A stretch of 40,834 nt of DNA from assembly GCF_002257705.1 (NCBI RefSeq), contig NZ_LSLK01000097.1:1-40834 (forward strand), read 5' to 3'. Of the stretch, positions 17,083 through 25,096 are shown piece by piece. Source of the stretch: Sporomusa silvacetica DSM 10669. GTDB taxonomy: Bacteria > Bacillota > Negativicutes > Sporomusales > Sporomusaceae. Made by a program: the position numbers and the translations under genes. Each line of letters opens with the position of its first letter. Position 1 is the first letter of the stretch. The notes under the pieces were generated by a model. It did no database searches. It saw only the letters and a list, made by a program, of their open reading frames with translations, and was not told the DNA's origin.

Positions 17083-17106
17083 AAACTCAACCAAAAATAG
17101 TATAAT
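17079..17106 (+). promoter_or_regulatory. Promoter of metA
   Basis: -35 TTGCAA (17079-17084), 16-bp spacer, -10 TATAAT (17101-17106). The leader of about 55 bases is too short for a SAM or T-box riboswitch. Confidence 0.55.
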
Positions 17107-17166
17107 AGTAGTTAGTATATATGTATGCTATGCTACTTGAAAAAATTATACAAAGGAGCGGAAGCA

Positions 17167-18123
17167 ATGCCTATAAAAATTCCTAATAATTTACCTGCTG
17201 TTAACATTCTCGAAAAAGAAAACATTTTTGTAATGGACGAAAAACGTGCCTATTCGCAAGACATACGTCCGCTTCGAATATTGCTGTTAAATCTGATGCC
17301 TACAAAAATAGCTACAGAGACGCAATTGCTCCGATTGCTCGGTAATTCTCCGCTGCAGGTCGAGTTCGATTTCATGTATACAGCGACGTATGAACCAAAG
17401 CATACGTCGCATGAGCATTTGGTTAAATTTTATGAGACCTTTGCCGAAGTGAAAAACCGTAAATATGACGGTATGATTATTACCGGGGCACCAATAGAAC
17501 AAATTCCCTTTGAAGAAGTTGTCTATTGGAATGAGTTGTGCGAAATTATGGATTGGAGCAGGAGAAATGTGTATTCGACGCTCCATATCTGTTGGGGAGC
17601 ACAAGCAGCCTTATATCACCACTATGGTATTCCAAAATACGATTTGCCGCAAAAGATGTTTGGCGTATTTCCTCATACGGTAAATATTAAGGAAAAAATG
17701 TTGTTTCGAGGCTTTGATGACGTGTTTTACGTCCCGCATTCCCGGCATACTGAAGTGAGACGGGAAGATATTGAGAAGGTACCGCAATTATCGATACTTT
17801 CCGAATCAGAAGAATCAGGTATTTATGCCGTTATAGATAAAAAATATCGACACTTATTTATCACCGGTCACTCTGAATATGATCCCTTAACGCTTAAAAC
17901 AGAATATGACCGCGATATTGCTCAAGGATTGCCAATTAACGTTCCCGCTAATTATTATCCTAACAATGATCCGCTGCAGCAGCCGCTGGTGCGCTGGCGG
18001 AGTGCGGCCAATTTACTATTTGCCAACTGGCTTAATTACTATGTTTACCAGGGAACACCCTTTGATCTTGACAAATTGACTGATTCTGAGGATTTATGCG
18101 GGCTTTATGGCGATGGAATTTAA
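17167..18123 (+). CDS. metA: Homoserine O-acetyltransferase (MetA family)
   Basis: Protein of 318 residues from ATG at 17167 behind AAGGAG. It acylates L-homoserine in the first committed step of methionine synthesis, in the cytoplasm. The catalytic residues are in their usual places: nucleophile Cys142 in LHICWGAQAAL, and His235 and Glu237 in TGHSEYDP. Residue 111 is Glu (GAPIEQIPF). In MetA enzymes Glu here has been tied to acetyl-CoA use, whereas E. coli MetA has Gly and uses succinyl-CoA, so acetyltransferase activity is the better call. The next gene starts 44 bases downstream and may be co-transcribed. Confidence 0.95.
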   Translation: MPIKIPNNLPAVNILEKENIFVMDEKRAYSQDIRPLRILLLNLMPTKIATETQLLRLLGNSPLQVEFDFMYTATYEPKHTSHEHLVKFYETFAEVKNRKYDGMIITGAPIEQIPFEEVVYWNELCEIMDWSRRNVYSTLHICWGAQAALYHHYGIPKYDLPQKMFGVFPHTVNIKEKMLFRGFDDVFYVPHSRHTEVRREDIEKVPQLSILSESEESGIYAVIDKKYRHLFITGHSEYDPLTLKTEYDRDIAQGLPINVPANYYPNNDPLQQPLVRWRSAANLLFANWLNYYVYQGTPFDLDKLTDSEDLCGLYGDGI

Positions 18124-18167
18124 GGGAAACCTTCAATGGTGGTAAGCAGCTGGGAGATGAGTACGTA

Positions 18168-18947
18168 ATGTATATATCACTGCGAAAACTTCATGACTTT
18201 AACCAAGTTGTATTACGTTTACACCAATGTAGCAGTCTTGAGAGTTTTATTACAGAAGCTATGTCCCTTATCCGTAGAGTTATTCCTTATGAAAATGGTG
18301 CTTTTTTTTCCGCTGAGCCGCTTTTGCAATTATATGATTGTTCCTATCACCTAGATGTGGCAGAAAAGTTGTTTAAGTATTATCGCGAGTACTATCAAAA
18401 GCATGGAATATACCGGAAGATGGTATTCTTAAGGCATTCCCTCCCGGTGGCTGGCCAAGCCAATGAGTTTCTTGACTTTGGCGACAGGGAGGAGAATGAG
18501 CTTCGTGTAGGTTTTCTTATTGCCAATACTATGTATTATCTGGCAGGTGTTCAACTAATGCATTGTGGAAATGTATTGGCTGACATCACTATTCATCGTA
18601 CACAAAAACAACATGATTTCGATGATGGTGAGATGAAGCTACTCAAAATGCTAGGTGAACATATGCAATATATTTTTGCAAAGCTTAGAGAAGAGAAAAA
18701 TGCTAAGCTTGTTGATAAAGATCAACAAGCTGAAGTTAGTGGGCAGACAATGGTTCCGTTTACTGCGCGCGAGGCGGAAATTCTTCTACTCCTTGCCCAA
18801 GGGTTATCGAATAAAGAAATTGGCGAACGTCTGTTTATTAGTTCGGAGACTGTAAAAACTCACCTGAAAAATTTGTTTGCTAAAACGAGTGCGAGGTCAA
18901 GAACTGAATTACTATCGCATAGTATGAAAATACTTTCGGCTAAATAG
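18168..18947 (+). CDS. LuxR-type transcriptional regulator with unassigned sensor domain
   Basis: Protein of 259 residues from ATG at 18168, a few bases behind GGGAGATGAG. The frame is open upstream into metA, but no site supports an earlier start. Residues 1-190 form an alpha/beta domain of GAF-like style (SLESFITEAMSLIRRVIPYE; later DFDDGEMKLLKMLGEHMQYI, a helix common at GAF ends). The C-terminus (about 197-259) is a GerE/LuxR helix-turn-helix: FTAREAEILLLLAQGLSNKE, then ERLFISSETVKTHLKNLFAK. No receiver domain is present, so it is not a classical response regulator. It follows metA closely and ends at a strong terminator. Signal and targets unknown. Confidence 0.85.
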   Translation: MYISLRKLHDFNQVVLRLHQCSSLESFITEAMSLIRRVIPYENGAFFSAEPLLQLYDCSYHLDVAEKLFKYYREYYQKHGIYRKMVFLRHSLPVAGQANEFLDFGDREENELRVGFLIANTMYYLAGVQLMHCGNVLADITIHRTQKQHDFDDGEMKLLKMLGEHMQYIFAKLREEKNAKLVDKDQQAEVSGQTMVPFTAREAEILLLLAQGLSNKEIGERLFISSETVKTHLKNLFAKTSARSRTELLSHSMKILSAK

Positions 18948-18957
18948 TAAATGTGCA

Positions 18958-18990
18958 AATCCCCCATTTGGGGGATTCTTTCTATTTTTA
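18958..18990 (+). terminator. Intrinsic terminator after the LuxR-type gene
   Basis: Stem AATCCCCC/GGGGGATT with loop ATTT, followed by CTTTCTATTTTT. Confidence 0.85.
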
Positions 18991-19246
18991 GAAGCGCTAT
19001 AATAGAATTATAATATTACTGAATATTTAGAGAATATAACAATGTAAAAAAGGAGTGTGAAGCTATAACTGGTTAAACTGTAGTGTGACTGCCAATACGG
19101 ATCAGTTTGTAGGCTTGTTATTTCTTGTACTGAAAGCGCCTGTGTGGTACTAAATGACTGGAATAGATACGCCCCAATATTTATTAGCGGAGTCTTAGAC
19201 GCTAAGTCAGCTTTAAATTAATACAGTCTGACGAGGAGGGTTAGTT
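18991..19246 (+). promoter_or_regulatory. Long leader of a small gene, two TATAAT boxes
   Basis: TATAAT occurs at 18998-19003 and 19009-19014, but good -35 boxes are not seen. About 230 bases separate them from the next start codon. A ribosome-binding-like AAAAAAGGAG at about 19047-19056 is followed by no useful frame. A hairpin TTAGC/GCTAA enclosing GTCTTAGAC lies near 19183-19205. The length suggests an untranslated leader with structure. Confidence 0.35.
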
Positions 19247-19465
19247 ATGGATAACGTAAACCAATCCTTTACTAGTGTTCGAAAAGAAGTCAGCTATATG
19301 GATGTGGAAGGCAAGCGTGTGCAACCGGAAAAGGCCGTAAAGGTAATAATCAAGGAGTATGATCAGCAAGATAAACTCATCCAGACTAAGATGACGATTG
19401 ATTTTGCCAAAATAAATGTGCCAAGGGGCTGGTTTTTTAACGTGGCAAAGGGACAGTTCTTTTGA
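19247..19465 (+). CDS. Small protein of unknown function, 72 residues
   Basis: ATG at 19247 lies eight bases behind the strong site GAGGAGGG, and a good terminator follows the stop, so this is very likely a real gene. The protein is soluble, without signal or membrane segment. It contains beta-type text (KAVKVIIKEYDQQDKLIQTK) and ends in PRGWFFNVAKGQFF. I do not recognise a family. It stands alone between two terminators with a long leader. Confidence 0.7.
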   Translation: MDNVNQSFTSVRKEVSYMDVEGKRVQPEKAVKVIIKEYDQQDKLIQTKMTIDFAKINVPRGWFFNVAKGQFF

Positions 19466-19485
19466 ACGAGAGTTATCAGATTAAG

Positions 19486-19518
19486 CACCGTTTACCGCAA
19501 GTGGTAAGCGGTGTTTTG
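19486..19518 (+). terminator. Intrinsic terminator after the 72-residue gene
   Basis: Stem CACCGTTTACC/GGTAAGCGGTG (one G-U pair), loop GCAAGT, then TTTTG. Confidence 0.75.
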
Positions 19519-19524
19519 ATTTTC

Positions 19525-19737
19525 CAGATGGAAAGGTTAACTTTCCCTGGATTGAACGACTAAGGCTTCTGCCGGCGTCCTAAAGGACCTTGGCACAAGC
19601 CAAGTCTTATCTTATCCTAAAAACTCTCTTAAAAGCAGGATAAAGTGCAACATCGGCCCTAAGGGTAGTGGGAGATCTTCCTGGGAGGGAGGAGATGGAC
19701 AGCAGGAGGAGAATTAATTAATTTTAACGCGTTGCAC
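19525..19737 (+). promoter_or_regulatory. Highly structured RNA leader upstream of the M24 peptidase gene
   Basis: Four hairpins follow one another without coding sequence. A: GGAAAG/CTTTCC (19530-19546). B: a long interrupted stem, 19558-19606, with GACT, GGCTT, TGCC and GTCC pairing back to GGAC, GGCA, AAGCC and AGTC around TAAA. C: TTATCCT/AGGATAA (19612-19643). D: a closing stem GTGCAAC (19645-19651) with GTTGCAC (19731-19737) enclosing a G-rich part (GGGAGATC, GGGAGGGAGGAGATGG). This resembles a riboswitch-type or small-RNA fold, but I cannot match it to a known class. Hairpin D closes 28 bases before the ATG. Confidence 0.5.
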
Positions 19738-19765
19738 ATAGAATACAAAGGAAAGGAAGTTAATC

Positions 19766-20947
19766 ATGGAAATAACGCCAACAGAAATTGAGGCCAGAAT
19801 CTGTAACCTCCAGCAAAAACTAATTGAACAAACCACCGATGGAGCCGTCATTTTACTGCAAAGTGATCTATTCTACTTTACTGGTACGGTGCAAAATTCC
19901 TATTTGTATATCCCGGCCAGTGGCCAGCCGGTTCTTATGGTGAAAAAAAGTCTAACACGCGGTCAGCAAGAGTCGCCATTAAAAAATATTGTCGCCATCA
20001 AGACCCCTAAGCAAATCCCGGAAATTCTGGCGGCGTATGGGTATAGCAGTTTTAGCAAAATAGGACTGGAATTAGATGTATTACCGTTCAACTTATATAA
20101 GTCTTATCAAAATATTTTTCCTACTACCGAGTTTATTGATATTTCGCCTGCCATCAAAGACATTCGTGCGGTAAAATCAGCGTATGAAATCGAGCTAATG
20201 CGCGGTGCCTTAGCGGTTATTGACCAGGCATTTTTAGCTGTACCTTCTTTTTTGCGAGCGGGAATGTCAGAGCTGGAATTAGCGGCCTTATTTGAAGCTG
20301 AAATGCGAAAACGCGGCTATGCGGGCCCTTGCAAGATGAGAGCCTTCAATCAGGATTTTTTCTTTGGTAATGTATGTACCGGTGGCAGTGGTTTTTATCC
20401 CAACTATTTCGATGGGCCGGTGGGTGGACAGGGTGCCAGTGCTGCTCAGCCGCAAGGGGCTGGTTGGAAAAAGATAAACCGCAATGAGGTTATTTATATT
20501 GACTATACTTCCATCGTTAAGGGTTATACTGGTGACCAAACCCGGATATTCTGCATTGGTGAGCTTTCCCCAAAACTTGTGAAGGCCTATGAAGCTGCCT
20601 TACTTATTGAGGCAGAAATAGTAAAAAGCAGTAAACCAGGTACTTTGGCTGAGGAACCTTATCTGCTGGCAGTCAAACTGGCAGCAGAACTAGGGTATCA
20701 GGATAATTTTATGGGCTATAAGCCGGACCAGGTGAAATTTGTTGGTCATGGTATTGGTCTGGAATTAGATGAATGCCCGATATTGGCGAAAGGGATGAAG
20801 ACGCCGATAGTTCCAGGCATGACTTTTGCGCTTGAACCCAAATTTGTTTTCCCTGAAGGGGCTATTGGTATAGAAAATAGCTTTGTTATGACCGAAACCG
20901 GGCCGCAATATTTGAGCATAACTCCTCAGGTTATTACGTATGTATAA
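19766..20947 (+). CDS. M24 family metallopeptidase (Xaa-Pro peptidase type)
   Basis: Protein of 393 residues, ATG at 19766 behind AAGGAAG. The N-terminal part (1-135) is a creatinase-type domain (ILLQSDLFYFTGTVQNSYLY). The C-terminal part is the pita-bread catalytic domain with all five metal ligands visible: Asp246 (IYIDYTS), Asp257 (GYTGDQTR), His328 (VGHGIGLELDE), Glu357 (FALEPKF) and Glu370 (GIENSF). The family cleaves X-Pro bonds of short peptides in the cytoplasm, usually with two Mn or Co ions. It appears to be a single-gene unit, preceded by a structured leader and followed by a terminator. The exact substrate is unknown. Confidence 0.9.
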   Translation: MEITPTEIEARICNLQQKLIEQTTDGAVILLQSDLFYFTGTVQNSYLYIPASGQPVLMVKKSLTRGQQESPLKNIVAIKTPKQIPEILAAYGYSSFSKIGLELDVLPFNLYKSYQNIFPTTEFIDISPAIKDIRAVKSAYEIELMRGALAVIDQAFLAVPSFLRAGMSELELAALFEAEMRKRGYAGPCKMRAFNQDFFFGNVCTGGSGFYPNYFDGPVGGQGASAAQPQGAGWKKINRNEVIYIDYTSIVKGYTGDQTRIFCIGELSPKLVKAYEAALLIEAEIVKSSKPGTLAEEPYLLAVKLAAELGYQDNFMGYKPDQVKFVGHGIGLELDECPILAKGMKTPIVPGMTFALEPKFVFPEGAIGIENSFVMTETGPQYLSITPQVITYV

Positions 20948-21030
20948 TAGTATTAGGATATCATAGACTGATAAGAAAAGATGACATAACTTGTTAATAT
21001 TTTGCAGGATTTAACGATTTGAATAGAGAA

Positions 21031-21078
21031 AATAGCCATAATTTACTTAGTTTGAGTAAGTTATGGCTATTTTTATTT
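21031..21078 (+). terminator. Intrinsic terminator after the M24 peptidase gene
   Basis: An 18-bp stem with two G-U pairs, AATAGCCATAATTTACTT (21031-21048) with GAGTAAGTTATGGCTATT (21054-21071), loop AGTTT, then TTTATTTT. Confidence 0.85.
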
Positions 21079-21136
21079 TCAGAATAGAAACCGAGAGTAT
21101 ATTTTTGTAAAACAAAGCTAATGCAGGAGGGCTTTC

Positions 21137-23623
21137 ATGGTTAAAAACGATGCCAGGACCATCTACATGCGTAAGTCGATCAATGAGGCTCTGAATAAAA
21201 TATGGGAATATCCGCTGACTGTGGTGGAAGCGCCGATGGGCTATGGCAAAACGACCACGGTAAAGGAGCATTTAAAGAAAAATCACGCCGAAGTATTGTG
21301 GCAAACGTTGTTGGATGAGTCAATAACGGTTTTTTGGAATGGGCTTTGCCGCCTTTTTAGAAGGCTTAATCCTGATGCAGCAGCGAGTCTTGCAGGAGTG
21401 GGAGTCCCAAGCAACAGCGTTTTTTTGGAAGAGGCTGTTGGTATTGTGGAGGGGATACAGTTTCCAGCAAGAACGACGCTCGTCTTGGATGATTACCATT
21501 TGCTGTCATCTACAGATGTCGACCGATTTTTTGAACTGCTGGTCAGGGCCGAGATTCCCAATCTACATATCGTAATCGTATCTCGCAGTGTTTTTGGCGA
21601 GAATATGGAAGAGCTTGCCCTCAAAGGGTACTGCTGGGTTATCGACAAGAGCTATTTTGTGCTTTCGCGGGAAGATATCGTCGAGTATTGCAGGCTGCGC
21701 GGAGTTATTCTCAATACAGAGGAAGTGGATTTTTTAGTTTCTTATACCGAAGGCTGGATCAGCGCGGTATATCTTTGTTTACTAGGTTATTTGCAGGATG
21801 GACGAATTGAGCATCAGGTCAGCCTGTATGAGTTGATAGACAAGGTTGTCTATCGGCGCATTTCAGCAGAAGCCCGTGAATTTTTGCTAACTATCTGCAT
21901 TTTTGATAACTTTACTTTAGAACAGGCTGAATACTTGTGGTGCCAGAAAGATGCCGAGGTGTTGCTGCGACGATTAGCGGCAAACAACGCTTTCATCCGA
22001 TATGACCGAGCTGCTGGAACCTATTATATGCATAATATTTTCACAAGTTACTTGCGGAAAATGTTTAACAGGCTGAGTTTAGAACAGAAAAAGGCTGTTT
22101 GGAATAAGGCAGGGAAATGGTATGTAAATGCCGGTGACTGTATTCATGCCTTGGATTATTTCTATAAAACTGCTGATTTCGACAATCTGTTAGCGGCTAT
22201 TGAATTTGATAAAGGCAACAGCATATGGAGTGAGCATAAAGAAAAGCTTATCCAGTATTTCGGCGATTGCCCGGTGAAGATAAAAAGAGAGCATTTGCAA
22301 GCTTGTCTGATTTATGCTATCAATCTGTTTTCGTTTAATGAAATGGAGTTGTTTGCCGAGCAGTGCGAAGAAATTGGCAGATATATTGAAGCTTTGCCAG
22401 GAGAAATGGAATATGAGAAAAATCAGTTGTCAGGAGAATTTGAACTGCTGTGCATCTTTACCAAATATAATCATATTGCCGGGATGTATGAACATATCCA
22501 GCGAGCTAGCTGTCTGCTAAAGGGACCATCGGAGTTCATTGATAAAAATGGTTCATGGACCTTTGGTTCACCGTCAATCTTGTACATGTTTTATCGTGAA
22601 GGCGGACAGCTCGAACAGGAAGTGCAGGAGATGAATGAGGCCATACCCCATTACTGCCGGTTAACAGACGGACATGGATTGGGTGCTGAATCTGTAATGC
22701 AGGCTGAGCGGTATTATTACATCGGTGATTTTGAAAATGCGGAAATCACGCTTCATAAGGCCCTGTACAGCGCCCGGTCACAGAACCAAACAGCTATTGA
22801 ACTGTGCGCACTATTTCTCCAATTGCGACTGGCGGTAGTCAAGGGAGAATTAGGCTATGTGATGAATAACCTGCGGCAAACACGGGAGGAAATTAAACAC
22901 CGAGGACTATACGAGTATCTTCATACCTGGGATATGTGTGAGGGCTTCGTTTTCTCCTATCTCAATATGACGAAAAAAGTCCCGGCATGGATAGCAAACG
23001 GTGATTTACAGGGTCAATCAATCTTATTCCCCAGTTACGCCTTTTTCAATATTGTCTGGGGCAAGGCACTGCTAAACAGTGGTCAATATTTGAAGCTAAT
23101 TGGCTTAGCCGAAACATTCGTCGATCATGCAAGCGTTTTTCCCAATCTGTTGGGATTGGTGTACACGTATATCTATGAAGCAGTTGCGAAGTCTAAATTG
23201 GGGCATCAGGAAAAGGCGCGGTTATTCCTCGAAAAAGCGTTGGCTATTGCGTCTCCTGATCAGGTCATAATGCCTTTTGTGGAAAACGGGGAGTACCTGG
23301 TAGCTATGCTTGCTGAGGTGGAAGCAGGTGGGCATTATCCGGAATTAATCAGTAGGATACGCGGGATATTTCCACCATTTGAAAAAAACAGGAAAACGAT
23401 GTCGGCAGAACTAAGCAGCGGTGGCAGCAAGTTGTCGCTTACCGAGAGGGAATGGACTATTGCGGAGCTTATTACAGCAGGAATGACAAATCGGGCTATC
23501 GGAACAAAATTGCACATAGCTGAAGTAACGGTAAAAAAAGCGCTGCAGAACATTTATGCAAAGTTGGGGATCAACAGTCGAACGGCTCTGGCTAGGATAA
23601 TAATTGAACACAGGACTGAATGA
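21137..23623 (+). CDS. Large ATP-binding LuxR (LAL/MalT-type) transcriptional regulator
   Basis: Protein of 828 residues, ATG at 21137 behind GGAGGG. The N-terminal STAND-type ATPase has Walker A EAPMGYGKTT (residues 31-40) and a Walker B-like LVLDDYHLL (115-123). A long helical middle (about 330-740) contains TPR-like pairs. The C-terminal LuxR helix-turn-helix includes LTEREWTIAELITAGMTNRA and the recognition helix VTVKKALQNIYAKL. Such proteins bind an inducer and ATP, oligomerise, and activate nearby operons. Its direct neighbours downstream are a DUF2442 gene and four secreted-protein genes, which are candidate targets. Inducer unknown. Confidence 0.9.
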   Translation: MVKNDARTIYMRKSINEALNKIWEYPLTVVEAPMGYGKTTTVKEHLKKNHAEVLWQTLLDESITVFWNGLCRLFRRLNPDAAASLAGVGVPSNSVFLEEAVGIVEGIQFPARTTLVLDDYHLLSSTDVDRFFELLVRAEIPNLHIVIVSRSVFGENMEELALKGYCWVIDKSYFVLSREDIVEYCRLRGVILNTEEVDFLVSYTEGWISAVYLCLLGYLQDGRIEHQVSLYELIDKVVYRRISAEAREFLLTICIFDNFTLEQAEYLWCQKDAEVLLRRLAANNAFIRYDRAAGTYYMHNIFTSYLRKMFNRLSLEQKKAVWNKAGKWYVNAGDCIHALDYFYKTADFDNLLAAIEFDKGNSIWSEHKEKLIQYFGDCPVKIKREHLQACLIYAINLFSFNEMELFAEQCEEIGRYIEALPGEMEYEKNQLSGEFELLCIFTKYNHIAGMYEHIQRASCLLKGPSEFIDKNGSWTFGSPSILYMFYREGGQLEQEVQEMNEAIPHYCRLTDGHGLGAESVMQAERYYYIGDFENAEITLHKALYSARSQNQTAIELCALFLQLRLAVVKGELGYVMNNLRQTREEIKHRGLYEYLHTWDMCEGFVFSYLNMTKKVPAWIANGDLQGQSILFPSYAFFNIVWGKALLNSGQYLKLIGLAETFVDHASVFPNLLGLVYTYIYEAVAKSKLGHQEKARLFLEKALAIASPDQVIMPFVENGEYLVAMLAEVEAGGHYPELISRIRGIFPPFEKNRKTMSAELSSGGSKLSLTEREWTIAELITAGMTNRAIGTKLHIAEVTVKKALQNIYAKLGINSRTALARIIIEHRTE

Positions 23624-23715
23624 TGAAAAAGAGTATACTTTCGGATAGTATCGCTCGTGGCAAATTCATTTTATTATTAAAGTAGATTGCTTCTTCTTTA
23701 AAGTGAGGTGAATTT

Positions 23716-23946
23716 ATGGGAAAAATCACCGAAGTAACTTTTGATAAGGATTATCTGGTTGCAGTTCGCTTTGATAACAACCACTTGGTGATGCTTGATA
23801 TGAAAAAAAAACTGCATACTGCCAGGTTTTCTGAGCTTAGAGATGAGCGGGTGTTTCAAGCGGTGAAAACAGACGGAAAATCGATATATTGGCCAGGCGG
23901 AATAGCAATCGCAATTAACGAGATTATAGAGATTGTTACAAAATGA
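23716..23946 (+). CDS. DUF2442 family small protein
   Basis: Protein of 76 residues, ATG at 23716 behind GTGAGGTG. The sequence fits DUF2442: beta strands (YLVAVRFDNNHLVMLDM), then FSELRDERVFQAVKTDGKS and the ending IYWPGGIAIAINEIIE. Family members are small soluble proteins, some associated with toxin-antitoxin-like or mobile gene pairs. No toxin partner is seen here. It precedes the secreted-protein genes by 34 bases and may be in the same transcript. Confidence 0.75.
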   Translation: MGKITEVTFDKDYLVAVRFDNNHLVMLDMKKKLHTARFSELRDERVFQAVKTDGKSIYWPGGIAIAINEIIEIVTK

Positions 23947-23980
23947 AATCAGGCGATGGCAGAGGGAGAGGGGTAGTTTA

Positions 23981-24442
23981 ATGAAGAAAATCAAAGTATT
24001 TATTATTTTCACGGTTTTATGCCTGGCGGTAAATATTCCTTATGTATATGGTTCCAATGTGCAGTCGGTAGAAAAGTTGGATAATGACCGGTTTAGCCTT
24101 TCTAACGCCTTAACAGGGGTACAATATATTAATGATTGGCTAAAAAGCTTTCGTGAGTTAACCAAGCTTACCGCAGACAGGGTATCGCCAGAGGAAAAAC
24201 AACAAGTGGGGAATTTGGGCTGGGAAGCACAGAACCTGGCTTTCTATAACAGGGTAAAGTCTATAGAGGGAACCCTGTGGAAACAGGAGTATGAGATCCG
24301 CAAGCTAGAATATGAATTGGCACTTGAACAAAATGCCTCCGGCAAGGTCAGTCAGACAGAGGTCGCCGAAAAAGAGAAAAGCTATCAAGAAGCCAGGAAT
24401 AATTTACAAAGCTTCTTAACCAAGTTTCATATTGCCGATTAA
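23981..24442 (+). CDS. Secreted protein of unknown function, helical
   Basis: Protein of 153 residues from ATG at 23981 behind GAGAGGGG. An earlier in-frame start at 23933 lies within the previous gene's end and has no site. A clear signal peptide (KKIKVFIIFTVLCLAVNIPY, cut near VYGS) leads to a mature helical protein: NALTGVQYINDWLKSFREL, later ENR-type text with YEIRKLEYELALEQN and EVAEKEKSYQEARNNLQSFL, probably coiled-coil. No cysteine and no lipobox. First of four successive genes for exported proteins. Function unknown. Confidence 0.75.
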   Translation: MKKIKVFIIFTVLCLAVNIPYVYGSNVQSVEKLDNDRFSLSNALTGVQYINDWLKSFRELTKLTADRVSPEEKQQVGNLGWEAQNLAFYNRVKSIEGTLWKQEYEIRKLEYELALEQNASGKVSQTEVAEKEKSYQEARNNLQSFLTKFHIAD

Positions 24443-24465
24443 TTTAGTCTGAAGGAGCGTAGAAA

Positions 24466-25011
24466 ATGACAAGAAAACAAATAGTTGTTTTAATGGGGAT
24501 GCTTTTCTTGTTGGTAGTGAGCGTTACTAACACGGGTATGGCAATGGATAATTTAGATAATCCCATTGATCAGGCATTTGACAAGGATTTTACTCAGGCG
24601 ATGGCTACACCAGAGCTGAATTACGTAGCGGAAAAGTATATGCAGGCCTGGAAAGCGGAAATGAACAATGCCGCTGCGGTCATTAAGCAGCAATATCAGC
24701 TTGATGAGGATAAAGCCCGTATTGACACTTATACAGCGGCTTATGAGCAGGTTGCCGCAGCTGCCAGTTCTGTGGCCTGGCTCAACTGGTCTGATACGAA
24801 TGCGGAGCCTAAGCACAGAAACTTTGGTACAGGTGCCGCAAGTGCAAGTTTATCAGCAAAAGCCAATATTTATAAGCAAGCAACATTTAATCTGATCAAC
24901 ATGTATCAAGGACAGACCGGGGATAATCCGAGCGAAAAGAACACATATATCTATGCTTATTCGGGTAATGGTGCTGAATTGGCTAAAATCAGAAAACAAC
25001 ATCATAATTAA
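24466..25011 (+). CDS. Secreted protein of unknown function, 181 residues
   Basis: ATG at 24466 behind AAGGAG, 23 bases after the previous stop. The signal peptide (KQIVVLMGMLFLLVVSVTNT, cut near GMAM) precedes an acidic, mainly helical mature part: IDQAFDKDFTQAMATPEL, NYVAEKYMQAWKAEMNNAAA, YTAAYEQVAAAASSVAWL. The layout loosely recalls LprI/DUF1311-type proteins of the cell envelope, but the cysteines typical of those are absent, so the link is weak. It is likely co-transcribed with its neighbours. Confidence 0.75.
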   Translation: MTRKQIVVLMGMLFLLVVSVTNTGMAMDNLDNPIDQAFDKDFTQAMATPELNYVAEKYMQAWKAEMNNAAAVIKQQYQLDEDKARIDTYTAAYEQVAAAASSVAWLNWSDTNAEPKHRNFGTGAASASLSAKANIYKQATFNLINMYQGQTGDNPSEKNTYIYAYSGNGAELAKIRKQHHN

Positions 25012-25096
25012 ATAATGCGGTTGTGCCAACAGTGAGCACGTCTGGGACAGTAACAAAATAGCGTATTAACAGAATTTGGGGGTGGGTTGATAGGTC

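Noticed and set aside
17028..17166. SAM or T-box riboswitch before metA.
   Set aside because: The promoter leaves only about 55 bases of leader and none of the conserved motifs were found.
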